A DNA stretch of 59,365 bases from DATFKA01 sp042095835 (GCA_042095835.1 JBELML010000023.1:1-59365); one strand, 5' to 3'. Numbered from the stretch's first letter, positions 35,542-44,567 are shown. Notes: generated by a model from the sequence alone, not told the origin. Program-made: numbers and translations.

Positions 35542-36213
35542 TTATTTCAGGTCGATCGTGTCGAAATTGGCCACGGCCGGGTATTGGTCATCTGCTACTG
35601 TACCTGGTCGAAGCAGGTGTAAAATTTGGAATCCCGCCATTTTTGCTGCTTCCAATTCCTGGACTACATCAGAGAGGAATAAAATATTACTAGCCGGAAC
35701 GGCTAAGGCTTGCTGAATATTTTGATAAGCAGCAAGGGTGCGTTTATGGCCGATTTTGGTATCGAAGTAATGAGAAAGATAAGGCTGTAAATCGCCTTTC
35801 TCAGAATAGCCGAATAGCAACTTCTGCGCCGCTACAGAGCCTGATGAGTAAATCCCAAGTCCTATGTTTTTAGCTTGCCATCTCTCCCAAGCTGGAACGA
35901 CATCCTCGTAGATATGTCCTTGGTATTGGCCTGTTTCGTAGCCCGACTTCCAGAGGAATCCTTGCAGGCTTTTCAGGGCTGTATGCTTGCGATCTTCTTG
36001 AATCCAACTAAGCAATAGCTCAATAGCTTCTTGATCAGAAAGGTGTTTTTTAGATTCTTCTAAAGCGGTAGCTTTCACGGCTTCCATTTGCGCTAGAACT
36101 TGCGGCAGCTCAGCATTGTCACGCAGGTAGTCTTCCAAATGCGCACTCGCATAAGGAAATAGAACCTCATGGACAAAGGAGATCGAAGTGGTCGTCCCCT
36201 CAATGTCCATCAA
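35542..36213 (-). CDS. mtnC: Acireductone synthase (enolase-phosphatase E1), start unclear
   Basis: About 223 residues; HAD-family nucleophile D-I-E-G-T-T near the start, SISFVHEVLFPYA, IYSSGSVAAQKLLFG and FLSDVVQELEAAKMAGFQ. MtnC enolises and dephosphorylates 2,3-diketo-5-methylthiopentyl-1-phosphate to acireductone in methionine salvage. The family normally starts with M-I-x-x-(V/I)-L before DIEGTT; here the equivalent residues IRFVLMDIEGTT are encoded, but the codon where ATG is expected is AAT (36226-36228), and the frame stays open up to TAA at 36256-36258. Annotated from TTG 36213; the ATG at 36210 would remove most of strand one. Third gene of the mtnB-mtnD-mtnC group. Confidence 0.85.
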   Translation of the reverse strand: MMDIEGTTTSISFVHEVLFPYASAHLEDYLRDNAELPQVLAQMEAVKATALEESKKHLSDQEAIELLLSWIQEDRKHTALKSLQGFLWKSGYETGQYQGHIYEDVVPAWERWQAKNIGLGIYSSGSVAAQKLLFGYSEKGDLQPYLSHYFDTKIGHKRTLAAYQNIQQALAVPASNILFLSDVVQELEAAKMAGFQILHLLRPGTVADDQYPAVANFDTIDLK

Positions 36214-36315
36214 TACAAAACGTATATTCTGAAATATTGCGATTAGCTGATTTTTTTAATGAATACTATTTATTCTAAGGGCCTGGAAATATCTCGATCC
36301 AAACACTTTCCTCTA

Positions 36316-36852
36316 TCACGCTGACAAGCCCAATTCATTGTACTTATCATCGACACCTGATGTGGTATACTGAGGTACCCAACCCGATTGGTCAATAAAA
36401 ACTCTGATAGCTTTCACAGATAGTTTAGGACCGAAGTCAAACCAGTGCTTGGTATTCGCAGGGACCGAAATGAGATCACCTTTCTGGCAAATGACACAGA
36501 ACACAGGATGATCATCCATATTGAACCAGAAAAGCCCTTCTCCATCTACAAAGAAGCGGACTTCATCTTCAGAGTGGGTATGCTCCGAAAGAAACTTATT
36601 TTTCAATACATCAATGTTTTCCATTTTCGGATGTACACTGATGACATCTGCTGTTTGATAGCCATTAGATGCCATGTAAGGTGCTAAAACATGGTTATAG
36701 GCTGCTAGTACCGTTTCTTGATCTGCTCCGTCTTCTAGCGTAGCATTGGCTTCCCATTGGTCAAACCAAACGCCTTTATCTGCTAAGAAAGATTTTATCT
36801 CCGACTGATCGCTTAGTCTTTTATCTTGATCGGGAATATGAAGTATTGCCAT
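36316..36852 (-). CDS. mtnD: Acireductone dioxygenase
   Basis: 178 residues, normal for ARD. The cupin metal site is seen in EHTHSEDEVRFFVDGEGLFW (His, His, Glu) with the distal His in NTKHWFDFG. With Fe(II) the enzyme converts acireductone to 2-keto-4-methylthiobutyrate and formate, the methionine precursor; with Ni(II) it makes an off-pathway product with CO. It lies between mtnB (109 bases upstream) and mtnC (102 bases downstream). The upstream gap contains a palindromic repeat (36893-36926). Confidence 0.95.
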   Translation of the reverse strand: MAILHIPDQDKRLSDQSEIKSFLADKGVWFDQWEANATLEDGADQETVLAAYNHVLAPYMASNGYQTADVISVHPKMENIDVLKNKFLSEHTHSEDEVRFFVDGEGLFWFNMDDHPVFCVICQKGDLISVPANTKHWFDFGPKLSVKAIRVFIDQSGWVPQYTTSGVDDKYNELGLSA

Positions 36853-36892
36853 GGTTGTATAGTTATGTAGTGATGTAATGATATAGTGATGT

Positions 36893-36926
36893 CTGCCTAC
36901 GCTAAAGCTACGGCAGATGAATAATG
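36893..36926. repeat. Palindromic intergenic repeat, copy A (upstream of mtnD)
   Basis: CTGCCTACGCTAAAGC and GCTACGGCAG form an imperfect palindrome, followed by ATGAATAATG. A copy with two differences over 31 bases lies at 42512-42542 upstream of pheT. Both are on the same strand relative to the gene they precede, and TGATGTA-like repeats lie between each copy and that gene. Confidence 0.8.
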
Positions 36927-36961
36927 ATTTAATAACTTCTTGTCAGTAGGTGCTGGAAGAC

Positions 36962-37597
36962 TTAAGTGCTTTTTTCGAATAGTTGGATTTTATAATAGCA
37001 CTCTAGTAGAAACTCCAACACCTCTACCTGTCTTTTCGCCGCTTTGATTGAATCGGCCCAAGTATAAAGACCGTGACCTGCCAGTAGAAAGCCACACATT
37101 TGTGGATGCTCTTGCCAGTAGTCTTCTACTTCTTTTGCTAAGGTAGAAATATCTTGAGAATTTTCGAAAATTGGGAGGTCAACATAAGCTTCATGAGTGT
37201 CGATTCCCTGTATCCCTTTGAGTACCTCGAAACCTTCGAGGCGTATATTTTTACTGTAGCGATATATCGTAGATAATACGGTATTGTAGATCGTGTGGGT
37301 ATGCAAAATGCAGGTGACCTCTGGTTTGTTGCGATAAATCATCGTGTGAATCAAGGTCTCCGCAGAAGACTTGCGAGCGTCTTTGATGGGGTAACCTTGC
37401 AGATCAATGTGCATTAAATCTTCGGCAGAGAAGCTGCCTTTATCGATGCCAGATGCTGAAATAATGATTTCGGTACTTCCAGGAAGTTTAAAGGAGTAGT
37501 TGGAACTGGTTGCCGGAGCGTAGCCCTTTTGGTGTAAAAAGTGAATACAGTCAACCAAATGTACTTTCCAGGTATTGATAGGGTCAATTGTTTTCAA
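36962..37597 (-). CDS. mtnB: Methylthioribulose-1-phosphate dehydratase
   Basis: 211 residues, class II aldolase/adducin fold. TSSNYSFKLPG, the phosphate-site SASGIDKG, the zinc histidines in CILHTHTIYNT, and GFLLAGHGLYTWADS support MtnB rather than L-fuculose-phosphate aldolase, and the two downstream genes encode the next enzymes of methionine salvage. It dehydrates 5-methylthioribulose 1-phosphate. The genes for earlier steps (mtnA, mtnK or a phosphorylase) are not adjacent. Confidence 0.94.
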   Translation of the reverse strand: MKTIDPINTWKVHLVDCIHFLHQKGYAPATSSNYSFKLPGSTEIIISASGIDKGSFSAEDLMHIDLQGYPIKDARKSSAETLIHTMIYRNKPEVTCILHTHTIYNTVLSTIYRYSKNIRLEGFEVLKGIQGIDTHEAYVDLPIFENSQDISTLAKEVEDYWQEHPQMCGFLLAGHGLYTWADSIKAAKRQVEVLEFLLECYYKIQLFEKST

Positions 37598-37612
37598 GGC
37601 TTTGGTTTTTAT

Positions 37613-37655
37613 AAAAAAAAGAATGGCCTACTTCAAATGATTGAAATAGGCCATT
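37613..37655 (-). terminator. Terminator of the pheT-zapA-rny operon
   Basis: On the minus strand AATGGCCTATTTCAA pairs with TTGAAGTAGGCCATT (one mismatch), followed by C and eight T. A strong intrinsic terminator between rny and mtnB. Confidence 0.9.
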
Positions 37656-37661
37656 GTTTGC

Positions 37662-39344
37662 TTATCTAGCGTAGCTCACGGCTCGTTTCTCTCGAATCAC
37701 GGTCACTTTTATCTGTCCAGGATATTGCATTTCATCCTGTATCTTTTGTGAAATCATGAAGGAGAGGTCATCTGCATAGCTATCAGTCACTTTCTCACTC
37801 TCCACAATGACGCGTAATTCGCGACCTGCTTGCATAGCAAAAGCTTTAGAGACCCCTTCATGAGCCATTGCTAATTCTTCTAGCTCCCCGATACGCTTTA
37901 GGTAACTCTCCAGTATCTCTCTACGTGCACCTGGTCTTGCACCAGAAATGGCATCACAAGCTTGTATGATTGGAGAGAGGATATTGTTCATTTCGATCTC
38001 GTCGTGGTGAGCACCTACTGCATTTATTACGGCAGGATTTTCTTTGTATTTCTCACAAAACTTCATCCCGAGTAATGCGTGTGACAATTCGCTTTCTTCC
38101 TCTGCTACTTTACCAATATCGTGTAATAGACCAGCGCGTTTGGCTAGTTTGATTTGCTTAGGAGAAAGACCTAATTCGGCAGCCATGATGGCACAAAGGT
38201 TGGCCGTTTCTATGGAGTGTTTCAACAAGTTTTGTCCGTAAGAAGAACGGAAGCGCATACGCCCAACCATTTTCACTAAGTAAGGATCGAGACCATGAAT
38301 GTCTAATTCGATCACGGTGCGCTCTCCAATTTCTACGATTTGCTCGTTGAGTTGTTTGCGTGTTTTGGCGACTACTTCCTCAATACGAGCAGGGTGGATA
38401 CGACCGTCTGCTACCAATTTCTTGAGAGAAAGGCGGCAAATCTCGCGACGGATCGGGTCGAAAGAAGAAATGACTATAGCTTCTGGTGTGTCGTCTACAA
38501 CGATCTCAGCACCTGTTGCGGCTTCCAAAGCACGAATATTACGCCCTTCTCTACCAATAATTTGCCCTTTGAGATCATCGGATTCCAGATTGAAAACAGA
38601 GACGGTGTTTTCAATGGTGTATTCTGCACACATCCTTTGAATAGATTGGATGACGATCTTTTTCGCTTCTTTATTAGCGGTATGTTTAGCTTGCTCGATC
38701 GTAGATTTGATCAGCGCCATGGAGTCGGTTTCAGCTTTAGCTTTTACGGCCTCCAGTAGTCTTTCTTTAGCTTCTGCTTCAGAAAGGTTAGCCACTTTTT
38801 CTAATTCTTTGATGCGTTCTTCGTTCGCAAAATCGAGTTGTTCCTTTTTCTTAGCGACGATTTTAAGTTGTTTTTCCAGGTTTTGGCGGATAGTCGAAAG
38901 ATCTGCTTCACGTTGTTCGAGGTCTGCTTTTTCTGCATCGATCCATTTCTCCCGTTCTTTGAACTTATTCATGCGTTGCTTCAGATCGGCCTCTTGCTCT
39001 TTTACACCTATTTCTCGGTCTTTTAACTCTACTCTATGCTTAGATTTTTCAGTATCCAGCTCCGAGCGTAAGCGATTAAATTTCGTTTTGGCTTCCTGGA
39101 TTTTCCTTTGCTTGATACGCTCATTCTTCGCTTCGGCTTGGCTATTGATTTTTTCTGCCTTTGTTTCTGCTTCATCTACAATACGCTTAGCCGTCAGGCG
39201 AGCTTCTTTCACCTCTAAGTCTACTTTGGTATTGATATCGGCTACTTTCTTTTTTATGGTATTGCGCATAATCAATTGCGCTACCACAAAGCCGACTACC
39301 AAACCACCAACTAATCCTATGATTACTGCGGTTCCTAAACCCAT
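37662..39344 (-). CDS. rny: Ribonuclease Y
   Basis: 560 residues. An N-terminal membrane helix (about 5-25) is followed by a long coiled coil (about 35-220), a KH RNA-binding domain (LKGQIIGREGRNIRALEAAT) and an HD domain with HDIGK near residue 410 and AHHDE downstream. RNase Y is a membrane-bound endonuclease that starts mRNA decay. Length and order match the family. It is the last gene of the pheT - coiled-coil - zapA - rny group. Long antisense open frames over the coiled coil are shadows of its biased composition. Confidence 0.96.
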   Translation of the reverse strand: MGLGTAVIIGLVGGLVVGFVVAQLIMRNTIKKKVADINTKVDLEVKEARLTAKRIVDEAETKAEKINSQAEAKNERIKQRKIQEAKTKFNRLRSELDTEKSKHRVELKDREIGVKEQEADLKQRMNKFKEREKWIDAEKADLEQREADLSTIRQNLEKQLKIVAKKKEQLDFANEERIKELEKVANLSEAEAKERLLEAVKAKAETDSMALIKSTIEQAKHTANKEAKKIVIQSIQRMCAEYTIENTVSVFNLESDDLKGQIIGREGRNIRALEAATGAEIVVDDTPEAIVISSFDPIRREICRLSLKKLVADGRIHPARIEEVVAKTRKQLNEQIVEIGERTVIELDIHGLDPYLVKMVGRMRFRSSYGQNLLKHSIETANLCAIMAAELGLSPKQIKLAKRAGLLHDIGKVAEEESELSHALLGMKFCEKYKENPAVINAVGAHHDEIEMNNILSPIIQACDAISGARPGARREILESYLKRIGELEELAMAHEGVSKAFAMQAGRELRVIVESEKVTDSYADDLSFMISQKIQDEMQYPGQIKVTVIREKRAVSYAR

Positions 39345-39430
39345 AATTGTTCATTTTAAATCTTCGACCAAGCGCCATAGCTTGTCAAAGAAGGTTAAGT
39401 TTTCAACGGTTCAACAAATGGAAAGAGTGT

Positions 39431-39727
39431 TTATTCGTCCAAAGCAGAGCCGAGTAGCGTATCGAGTTGGGAGAGCTTGGAGGAGACGATGCTGTCTGTA
39501 ACAGTACTTTGTTGACTTTTATATAAATCTACAGCATAGGTCAATACCGCCATTGCCAGACAATCTTGCTTGTCTTTATTAGAATAGGTCAATTGAAAGC
39601 GATTAACTTTCTCATTAATTTCTTTAATAATTTTTCTAATCGCTGGCTCATCCTCTTCTTTTACTTTGAGAGGATAGGGCCTACTTGCAATGACAACTGT
39701 GATATTTTTAGTCGCTTGACTGTCCAT
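39431..39727 (-). CDS. zapA: Cell division protein ZapA
   Basis: 98 residues. The beta-rich head (NITVVIASRPYPLKVKEEDE) and the following helices (IRKIIKEINEKVNRFQ, DCLAMAVLTYAVDL) match ZapA, a small protein that bundles FtsZ filaments at the division ring. It starts 3 bases after the upstream coiled-coil gene and 86 bases before rny. The neighbourhood with pheT and rny is conserved in Bacteroidota. Confidence 0.93.
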   Translation of the reverse strand: MDSQATKNITVVIASRPYPLKVKEEDEPAIRKIIKEINEKVNRFQLTYSNKDKQDCLAMAVLTYAVDLYKSQQSTVTDSIVSSKLSQLDTLLGSALDE

Positions 39728-39730
39728 CTA

Positions 39731-40027
39731 TCAGTTATTGGTTAGCCATTCGATACAGCGATCAATCTCTTTAGTGTATTGATCTATAGCTGATCTTAAT
39801 TGGCTAGAATGCTCCTCTTCCTTTTCCAACTTCTCCGCTAATACCTGCTTAGTTTGGGCGAGTTCTTGCTGCAATTTTTCATTAGCTTCTTTTTGAGCTT
39901 TAAAAGCAGCTTCCAACTCTTCCTTATTTTTTCGCAAAGCCGTATTCACTAATTGCACTTGTTGCAATTTGAGTACGACCTGCTTAATTTTTATTTCAAT
40001 ACCTTCGATTTTATCAATAAGGTCCAT
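39731..40027 (-). CDS. Small coiled-coil protein, unknown function (ZapB-like)
   Basis: 98 residues, almost entirely helical with heptad spacing (IDKIEGIEIKIKQVVLKLQQ, then NKEELEAAFKAQKEANEKLQ). No signal or membrane segment. It sits 10 bases after pheT and 3 bases before zapA, so it is co-translated with ZapA. Small size, coiled coil and position make it a reasonable candidate for a ZapA partner like E. coli ZapB, but that is inference from context and shape only. Confidence 0.8.
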   Translation of the reverse strand: MDLIDKIEGIEIKIKQVVLKLQQVQLVNTALRKNKEELEAAFKAQKEANEKLQQELAQTKQVLAEKLEKEEEHSSQLRSAIDQYTKEIDRCIEWLTNN

Positions 40028-40037
40028 GCCACACGCT

Positions 40038-42485
40038 TTATCTCCTAATCGTAGCTCCCAATTTACTTTCGTATTGTTTGATGAGCTGATTCATGACCTT
40101 ATCGATGTCTTTATCTCTAAGGGTCTTACTATTATCTTCGAATACAAAACTGACGGCATAGGAGGCTTTACCTGCTCCTAATTGCTCCTCATTTTTATAA
40201 ACGTCAAATAAGTTAATTTCTTTCACCAACTTCTTGGCAATTTTCTTACCGATTACTGCAATATCTGTAAATTTTACAGAATTATCAATTATTAGGGCTA
40301 AATCTCTCCGCACCGAAGGATACTTGCTGATCGGCGTATAAGAAATTTTGTGCTTGGCGAGTGCTTTCATCACATTAGCCCAGTAAATATCAGCGTAGAA
40401 AACTTCATTTTTAATATCCAATCCTTTACTCAAAGTAGCTTGTACTAAACCTAATTGAGCGATGGTTTGCGTTCCTCTGTGCCACTTTACTCCGTAGGCA
40501 AAAACGTCGTCCTGGATTAAAGTTTCTTGGTAATTACTGACTCCCAAACGAGTCAATAATTGCTGGGTATAACTCTTGAGCGTATAGAAAGACATTTTCT
40601 TGTTGCCGGTATCTAACCAGCTCTCTGAATGCCGAGCACCAGATAAGAAAAGTGTGAGGTGCTCTTGCTCAATGATGTCAGTCTCTCCGTGCTGGTAGTT
40701 GCGCCCCAGTTCATACAGCTTGATATCTGAAGTTTGCCTGTTTTGGTTATGCAGAATGGCCTCCAAACCGCTGAAGACCATTTCTGGCCGCATGATATCG
40801 AGGTGTACATTCGAGGTGTTGTTGATATAAACCAGTTGCTCTGCTTGGATACTTGGCAATAAGTCTGTGTAGTATTTTGACTGACTTAATGACAAAGCCA
40901 TCATTTCATTGAAGCCGTTCGCTGCCAACCAATCTCCCGCTTTGTTCCGTAAGACAACTGGGTCTGGGTGTTTTCCTACGGTTATAGCCGTATTGATATT
41001 GGTTGGGATGGGCACTTTATTTAAACCATAAATGCGCAAAACTTCCTCTACAATATCTGCTGGTCTCAAGACATCAGACTTGTTGGTCGGTACGGCTACG
41101 GTGAAGGTTTCGGCGGTTTCTCTTACGATCTCCATCTCAATAGCTTCCAGGATGTTTTTGATCTCTACCTTGCTCAAATCAACACCAATCAAGTCGCTGA
41201 CATACTGGTACTTGACCTCAATTTGTTTAGGCTGCACAGGATGGGGATAAATATCTACTACTTCACTAGAGATCATTCCACCAGCAAGTTCCTGCATCAG
41301 TAAAGCTGCACGTTTGAGCGCATACAGTGTGATGTTGGGATCACTACCTTTCTCAAACACCTTGGCAGCATCGGTACGCAAGTTGTGGCGCATACTCGAT
41401 CTCCTGATGTATTTGGGATTGAAGTGAGCCGCTTCCAGGAAAATAGCTGTCGTCTGATCGGTTACACCAGAATTAATACCGCCAAAGACGCCACCGATAC
41501 ACATGCCTTTGCTGTCGCCATCACAGATCATCAAATCTTCGGCGTGTAGGCTGCGTTCTACCTCGTCAAGAGTAGTGAACTTACTGCCTTTGGCTAGCGT
41601 CTTGACAATGATTTTTTGGCCAGTGATTTTGTCTAGATCGAAGGCGTGTAATGGTTGTCCCAGTTCGTGCAGAATGAAGTTGGTGATATCTACTACATTG
41701 CTAATCGAACGTACACCGATGGCTTCCAATCGATTACGCAACCAATCTGGTGATGGGCCAATCTTTAAGCCGCTGATCACAACGCCTGTATATCTAGGAC
41801 AGGCTTCGGTGTTTTCTACAGATACCTCAACGTTATGCTGAGTGTTATCAATTTTAAATTGGCTAACATCCGGTGCTTTTACGCCCTCTTTGAGATCGTA
41901 GTTGATCAGTAAGGCACCTGCTAAATCTTTGGCTACACCAAGATGATTGGTCGCATCCGAACGGTTGGGTGTCAGCCCTATTTCATAAATATAATCCGTC
42001 TCTAGTTGTAGGTAATCTTTGCCAGCCATTCCGATGGGTGTCTCTGCGGGGAGTACCATGATGCCATCGTGATCATCTCCAATGCCGAGCTCGTCTTCAG
42101 CGCAAATCATACCTTGAGATACTTCGCCACGAATCTTACCCTTCTTGATTTTAAGCGGCTCTTCACTGCCTTGAGGATGCAGTACCGTACCTACAGTAGC
42201 GACCAAAACTTTTTGACCTTGAGCTACATTAGGTGCTCCACATACAATTTGGAGTAGGTCTTCTTGGCCTACATTCACTTTGGTGAGAGAGAGGCGGTCT
42301 GCATTGGGGTGTTGCCCACATTCTACGACTTCTCCTACTACCACTCCTTGTAATCCACCAGGAATACTTTCAACGGTTTCTTCTCCTTCTACTTCCAGCC
42401 CGATTTCGGTAAGAATTTCTCCTACTTTGACAGGGTCTAGATTTATATCGATATAATCTTTAAGCCAGTTTAATGAAACGTTCAT
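40038..42485 (-). CDS. pheT: Phenylalanyl-tRNA synthetase beta subunit
   Basis: 815 residues, normal length for PheT. An N-terminal tRNA-binding (EMAP-like) domain (about 40-150), the B3/B4 editing region (YTGVVISGLKIGPSPDWLRN, SNVVDITNFILHELGQPLHA), B5, and the C-terminal anticodon-binding domain (SKYPSVRRDLALIIDN, LRDKDIDKVMNQL). It forms the alpha2-beta2 enzyme with PheS, which is not encoded in this window, so pheS and pheT are split. The upstream region carries repeat copy B and possible alternative RNA stems. Confidence 0.97.
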   Translation of the reverse strand: MNVSLNWLKDYIDINLDPVKVGEILTEIGLEVEGEETVESIPGGLQGVVVGEVVECGQHPNADRLSLTKVNVGQEDLLQIVCGAPNVAQGQKVLVATVGTVLHPQGSEEPLKIKKGKIRGEVSQGMICAEDELGIGDDHDGIMVLPAETPIGMAGKDYLQLETDYIYEIGLTPNRSDATNHLGVAKDLAGALLINYDLKEGVKAPDVSQFKIDNTQHNVEVSVENTEACPRYTGVVISGLKIGPSPDWLRNRLEAIGVRSISNVVDITNFILHELGQPLHAFDLDKITGQKIIVKTLAKGSKFTTLDEVERSLHAEDLMICDGDSKGMCIGGVFGGINSGVTDQTTAIFLEAAHFNPKYIRRSSMRHNLRTDAAKVFEKGSDPNITLYALKRAALLMQELAGGMISSEVVDIYPHPVQPKQIEVKYQYVSDLIGVDLSKVEIKNILEAIEMEIVRETAETFTVAVPTNKSDVLRPADIVEEVLRIYGLNKVPIPTNINTAITVGKHPDPVVLRNKAGDWLAANGFNEMMALSLSQSKYYTDLLPSIQAEQLVYINNTSNVHLDIMRPEMVFSGLEAILHNQNRQTSDIKLYELGRNYQHGETDIIEQEHLTLFLSGARHSESWLDTGNKKMSFYTLKSYTQQLLTRLGVSNYQETLIQDDVFAYGVKWHRGTQTIAQLGLVQATLSKGLDIKNEVFYADIYWANVMKALAKHKISYTPISKYPSVRRDLALIIDNSVKFTDIAVIGKKIAKKLVKEINLFDVYKNEEQLGAGKASYAVSFVFEDNSKTLRDKDIDKVMNQLIKQYESKLGATIRR

Positions 42486-42857
42486 TTTTTCTAATGATGT
42501 ATTGTTGTCAACCTACGCTAAGGCTTCGGCAGATGAATAATGGTATTGATGATGTAATGGCCTTATCATCAAAATCGTTCCTAAGTAGCAGGCAAAATAT
42601 TTCGCCTTAACTCGGTTAGTTATTTTTGATCGCTACTTAAGGCGGCAAAGATAGCTTTTCTGCCTATGAAAGTGAAGTAGCTACGGACTTTTGGTCATTT
42701 GATAGCGCTCTTATCCAAAAATAAACTGCTCCCGTAGATAAAATTCGGCTTTGCTTGGCTTAGAAAGCAAATTACAAGGAAGTGGTTTAAGAAAGTCTAT
42801 GCACTCATCGAGTTTAGACCTACCCTTTTCAGCACCACTTCCTTAAGTAAATAAGAA
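42486..42857. other. Divergent pheT/ABC exporter intergenic region
   Basis: 372 bases. It holds repeat copy B (42512-42542), two mutually exclusive 8-bp stems (42582-42589 with 42632-42639; 42603-42610 with 42637-42644) and TAnnTTTG-like boxes on both strands (minus TATCTTTG 42646-42653; plus TATTTTTG 42621-42628), neither with a clear -33 element. No credible coding frame. Confidence 0.6.
42512..42542. repeat. Palindromic intergenic repeat, copy B (upstream of pheT)
   Basis: CCTACGCTAAGGCTTCGGCA, then GATGAATAATG: two differences from copy A at 36896-36926 over 31 bases. The leading CTGCC of copy A is changed here, so the palindrome is less perfect. Confidence 0.8.
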
Positions 42858-43754
42858 ATGGAGCACATTATCAAGACCCAGTCTTTGTCCTTTGGTTATG
42901 GCAAAAAGACTATTCTCAAAGATATTCATCTATCCGTACCTCAAAATAGTATCTACGGTTTCTTGGGACCAAATGGAGCAGGAAAATCAACCACCATCAA
43001 AGTGTTGCTAGGGCTACTACGAGTACCTGCCGAGCATGTCTTTTTATTTGATCAGGATATTAGAAAGCAGCGAATTTCGATATTATCCAGGATTGGAAGC
43101 TTGATTGAAAGCCCTTCGATCTATAGCCATCTTACGGCATTGGATAATCTCAAAGTAGCTCAAACACTTTACCCTCAACATAAAAATAGGCTAGAGGAGG
43201 TCTTGGAACTTGTTGGTCTCAAACAGGCTGCACGGAAGAAAGTCAAGCACTTTTCGATGGGAATGAAGCAACGACTTGGGATTGGTGTTGCTCTATTTCA
43301 TGATCCGGAGTTGCTCATCTTAGACGAGCCCGTCAATGGTCTTGATCCTAGTGGGATTCATGAAATGCGGCAGCTGTTTTTAAGACTGCAAGAACAGGGG
43401 AAAACCGTTTTTATATCGAGTCACCTGCTATCAGAAATTGAAAAAACCTGTACCCATCTCGGTATCATCAAGGAAGGGGAGTTGATTTTTCAAGGAGAGA
43501 TTGGAGAAATGCAGTCCTCTACGCGGCGTACGATTAAAATCAAGACCGAGGCAGTGGAAATGGCGAAAAATAAGGTATCTGAAACAATTGAAAATGTGAT
43601 CATTGAAGATGGTTTACTGAATATCGATATCAGCGATGATCAACATTTTGATCAGGTCATGAAAGCACTGGTTGCTGCTGAAATTCCATTATTAGATATG
43701 GAGCGGACCTCTCCTAGCTTGGAAGATCTTTTTATTGATCTTACTGGCAACTGA
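42858..43754 (+). CDS. ABC transporter ATP-binding protein (BcrA/lantibiotic-export type)
   Basis: 298 residues. Walker A GPNGAGKS (37-44), signature FSMGMKQRL (132-140), Walker B LLILDEP (152-158) and GLDPSG after it are intact. The start-proximal segment IIKTQSLSFGYGKKTILKDI is typical of peptide-antibiotic exporters (BcrA/LanF-like). It pairs with the permease that starts 34 bases after its stop. Substrate unknown. Confidence 0.92.
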   Translation: MEHIIKTQSLSFGYGKKTILKDIHLSVPQNSIYGFLGPNGAGKSTTIKVLLGLLRVPAEHVFLFDQDIRKQRISILSRIGSLIESPSIYSHLTALDNLKVAQTLYPQHKNRLEEVLELVGLKQAARKKVKHFSMGMKQRLGIGVALFHDPELLILDEPVNGLDPSGIHEMRQLFLRLQEQGKTVFISSHLLSEIEKTCTHLGIIKEGELIFQGEIGEMQSSTRRTIKIKTEAVEMAKNKVSETIENVIIEDGLLNIDISDDQHFDQVMKALVAAEIPLLDMERTSPSLEDLFIDLTGN

Positions 43755-43788
43755 AAGCTCCCAGCAATCCACCTTTAAAATTCTAAAC

Positions 43789-44553
43789 ATGTCTATTCCT
43801 TTTTCACGAGTATTAAAAGCGGAGTTTCAAAAGACTAAAAATATCTGGGGCCTCACCTTGTCTGTATTGGGGCCGGTCGGGGTATCGATTATTGTGATGT
43901 TAGGTTTTTTGAACAATGCGGATCAGGCGAGTAATGCGACTAATCCTTGGTTTGATTTTGCTAAGGTGTCTTATCAGTTTTATGCTTTTTTATATCCACT
44001 GTTTGCTACCTTAATTACCTTTCTGATCGCCAATATTGAGCATAAAAATCGGGGCTTTAAACATATATTTAGCCTTCCAGCTCCTAAGATTTACTTTTAT
44101 CTAAGTAAGGTGATTATCTTGATTTTTTGGATTTTTTGCTCCTTGCTGACCGCCTTGGCATGTTTATATATATTTGGACATCTGGTAGGCGCTATAGTGC
44201 CAGCTTATGGTTTTCAGGAGTATACACCTACAGCGACTAGCTTTTCCTTTCTATTTAGGTTATTTGTATTGCTGCTAAGTATCATCTCTATACATTTCTT
44301 TTTGAGCTTGTATTGGGATAACTTTATAGTCGCCGTTGGCGTAGGTGTGTTTTTGGTGGTATTCGGCTTGATTGTTTACAGCAACTGGCGGTATGATTAC
44401 ATGATTCCCTACACCCATTCTATTGCCAATTATATTGATTATAATGCCAATAAAGTGGTCTGGATATCGAGAGAAACTTGGATTAGTCTAGCCTATGCCT
44501 TGGTCTTTTTTACAGGAGGCTACTTTTTAATGGCAAGGAAGAATATTAATTAA
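43789..44553 (+). CDS. ABC-2 type permease (lantibiotic-immunity-like)
   Basis: 254 residues from ATG 43789 (MSIPFSRVLKAEFQKTKNIW). An in-frame ATG at 43735 would overlap the ATPase gene and add 18 unrelated residues. Six hydrophobic segments are visible, starting LSVLGPVGVSIIVMLGFL. The RVLKAEFQKTKNIWG entry resembles permeases of bacitracin or lantibiotic exporters. It is the membrane half of the transporter formed with the upstream ATPase. Confidence 0.88.
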   Translation: MSIPFSRVLKAEFQKTKNIWGLTLSVLGPVGVSIIVMLGFLNNADQASNATNPWFDFAKVSYQFYAFLYPLFATLITFLIANIEHKNRGFKHIFSLPAPKIYFYLSKVIILIFWIFCSLLTALACLYIFGHLVGAIVPAYGFQEYTPTATSFSFLFRLFVLLLSIISIHFFLSLYWDNFIVAVGVGVFLVVFGLIVYSNWRYDYMIPYTHSIANYIDYNANKVVWISRETWISLAYALVFFTGGYFLMARKNIN

Positions 44554-44567
44554 AACTCATTTTTATC

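Noticed and set aside
38650..39501. 283-codon plus-strand frame
   Set aside because: Antisense to the rny coiled coil; the Ser/Phe-rich translation is the complement of Lys/Glu-rich codons.
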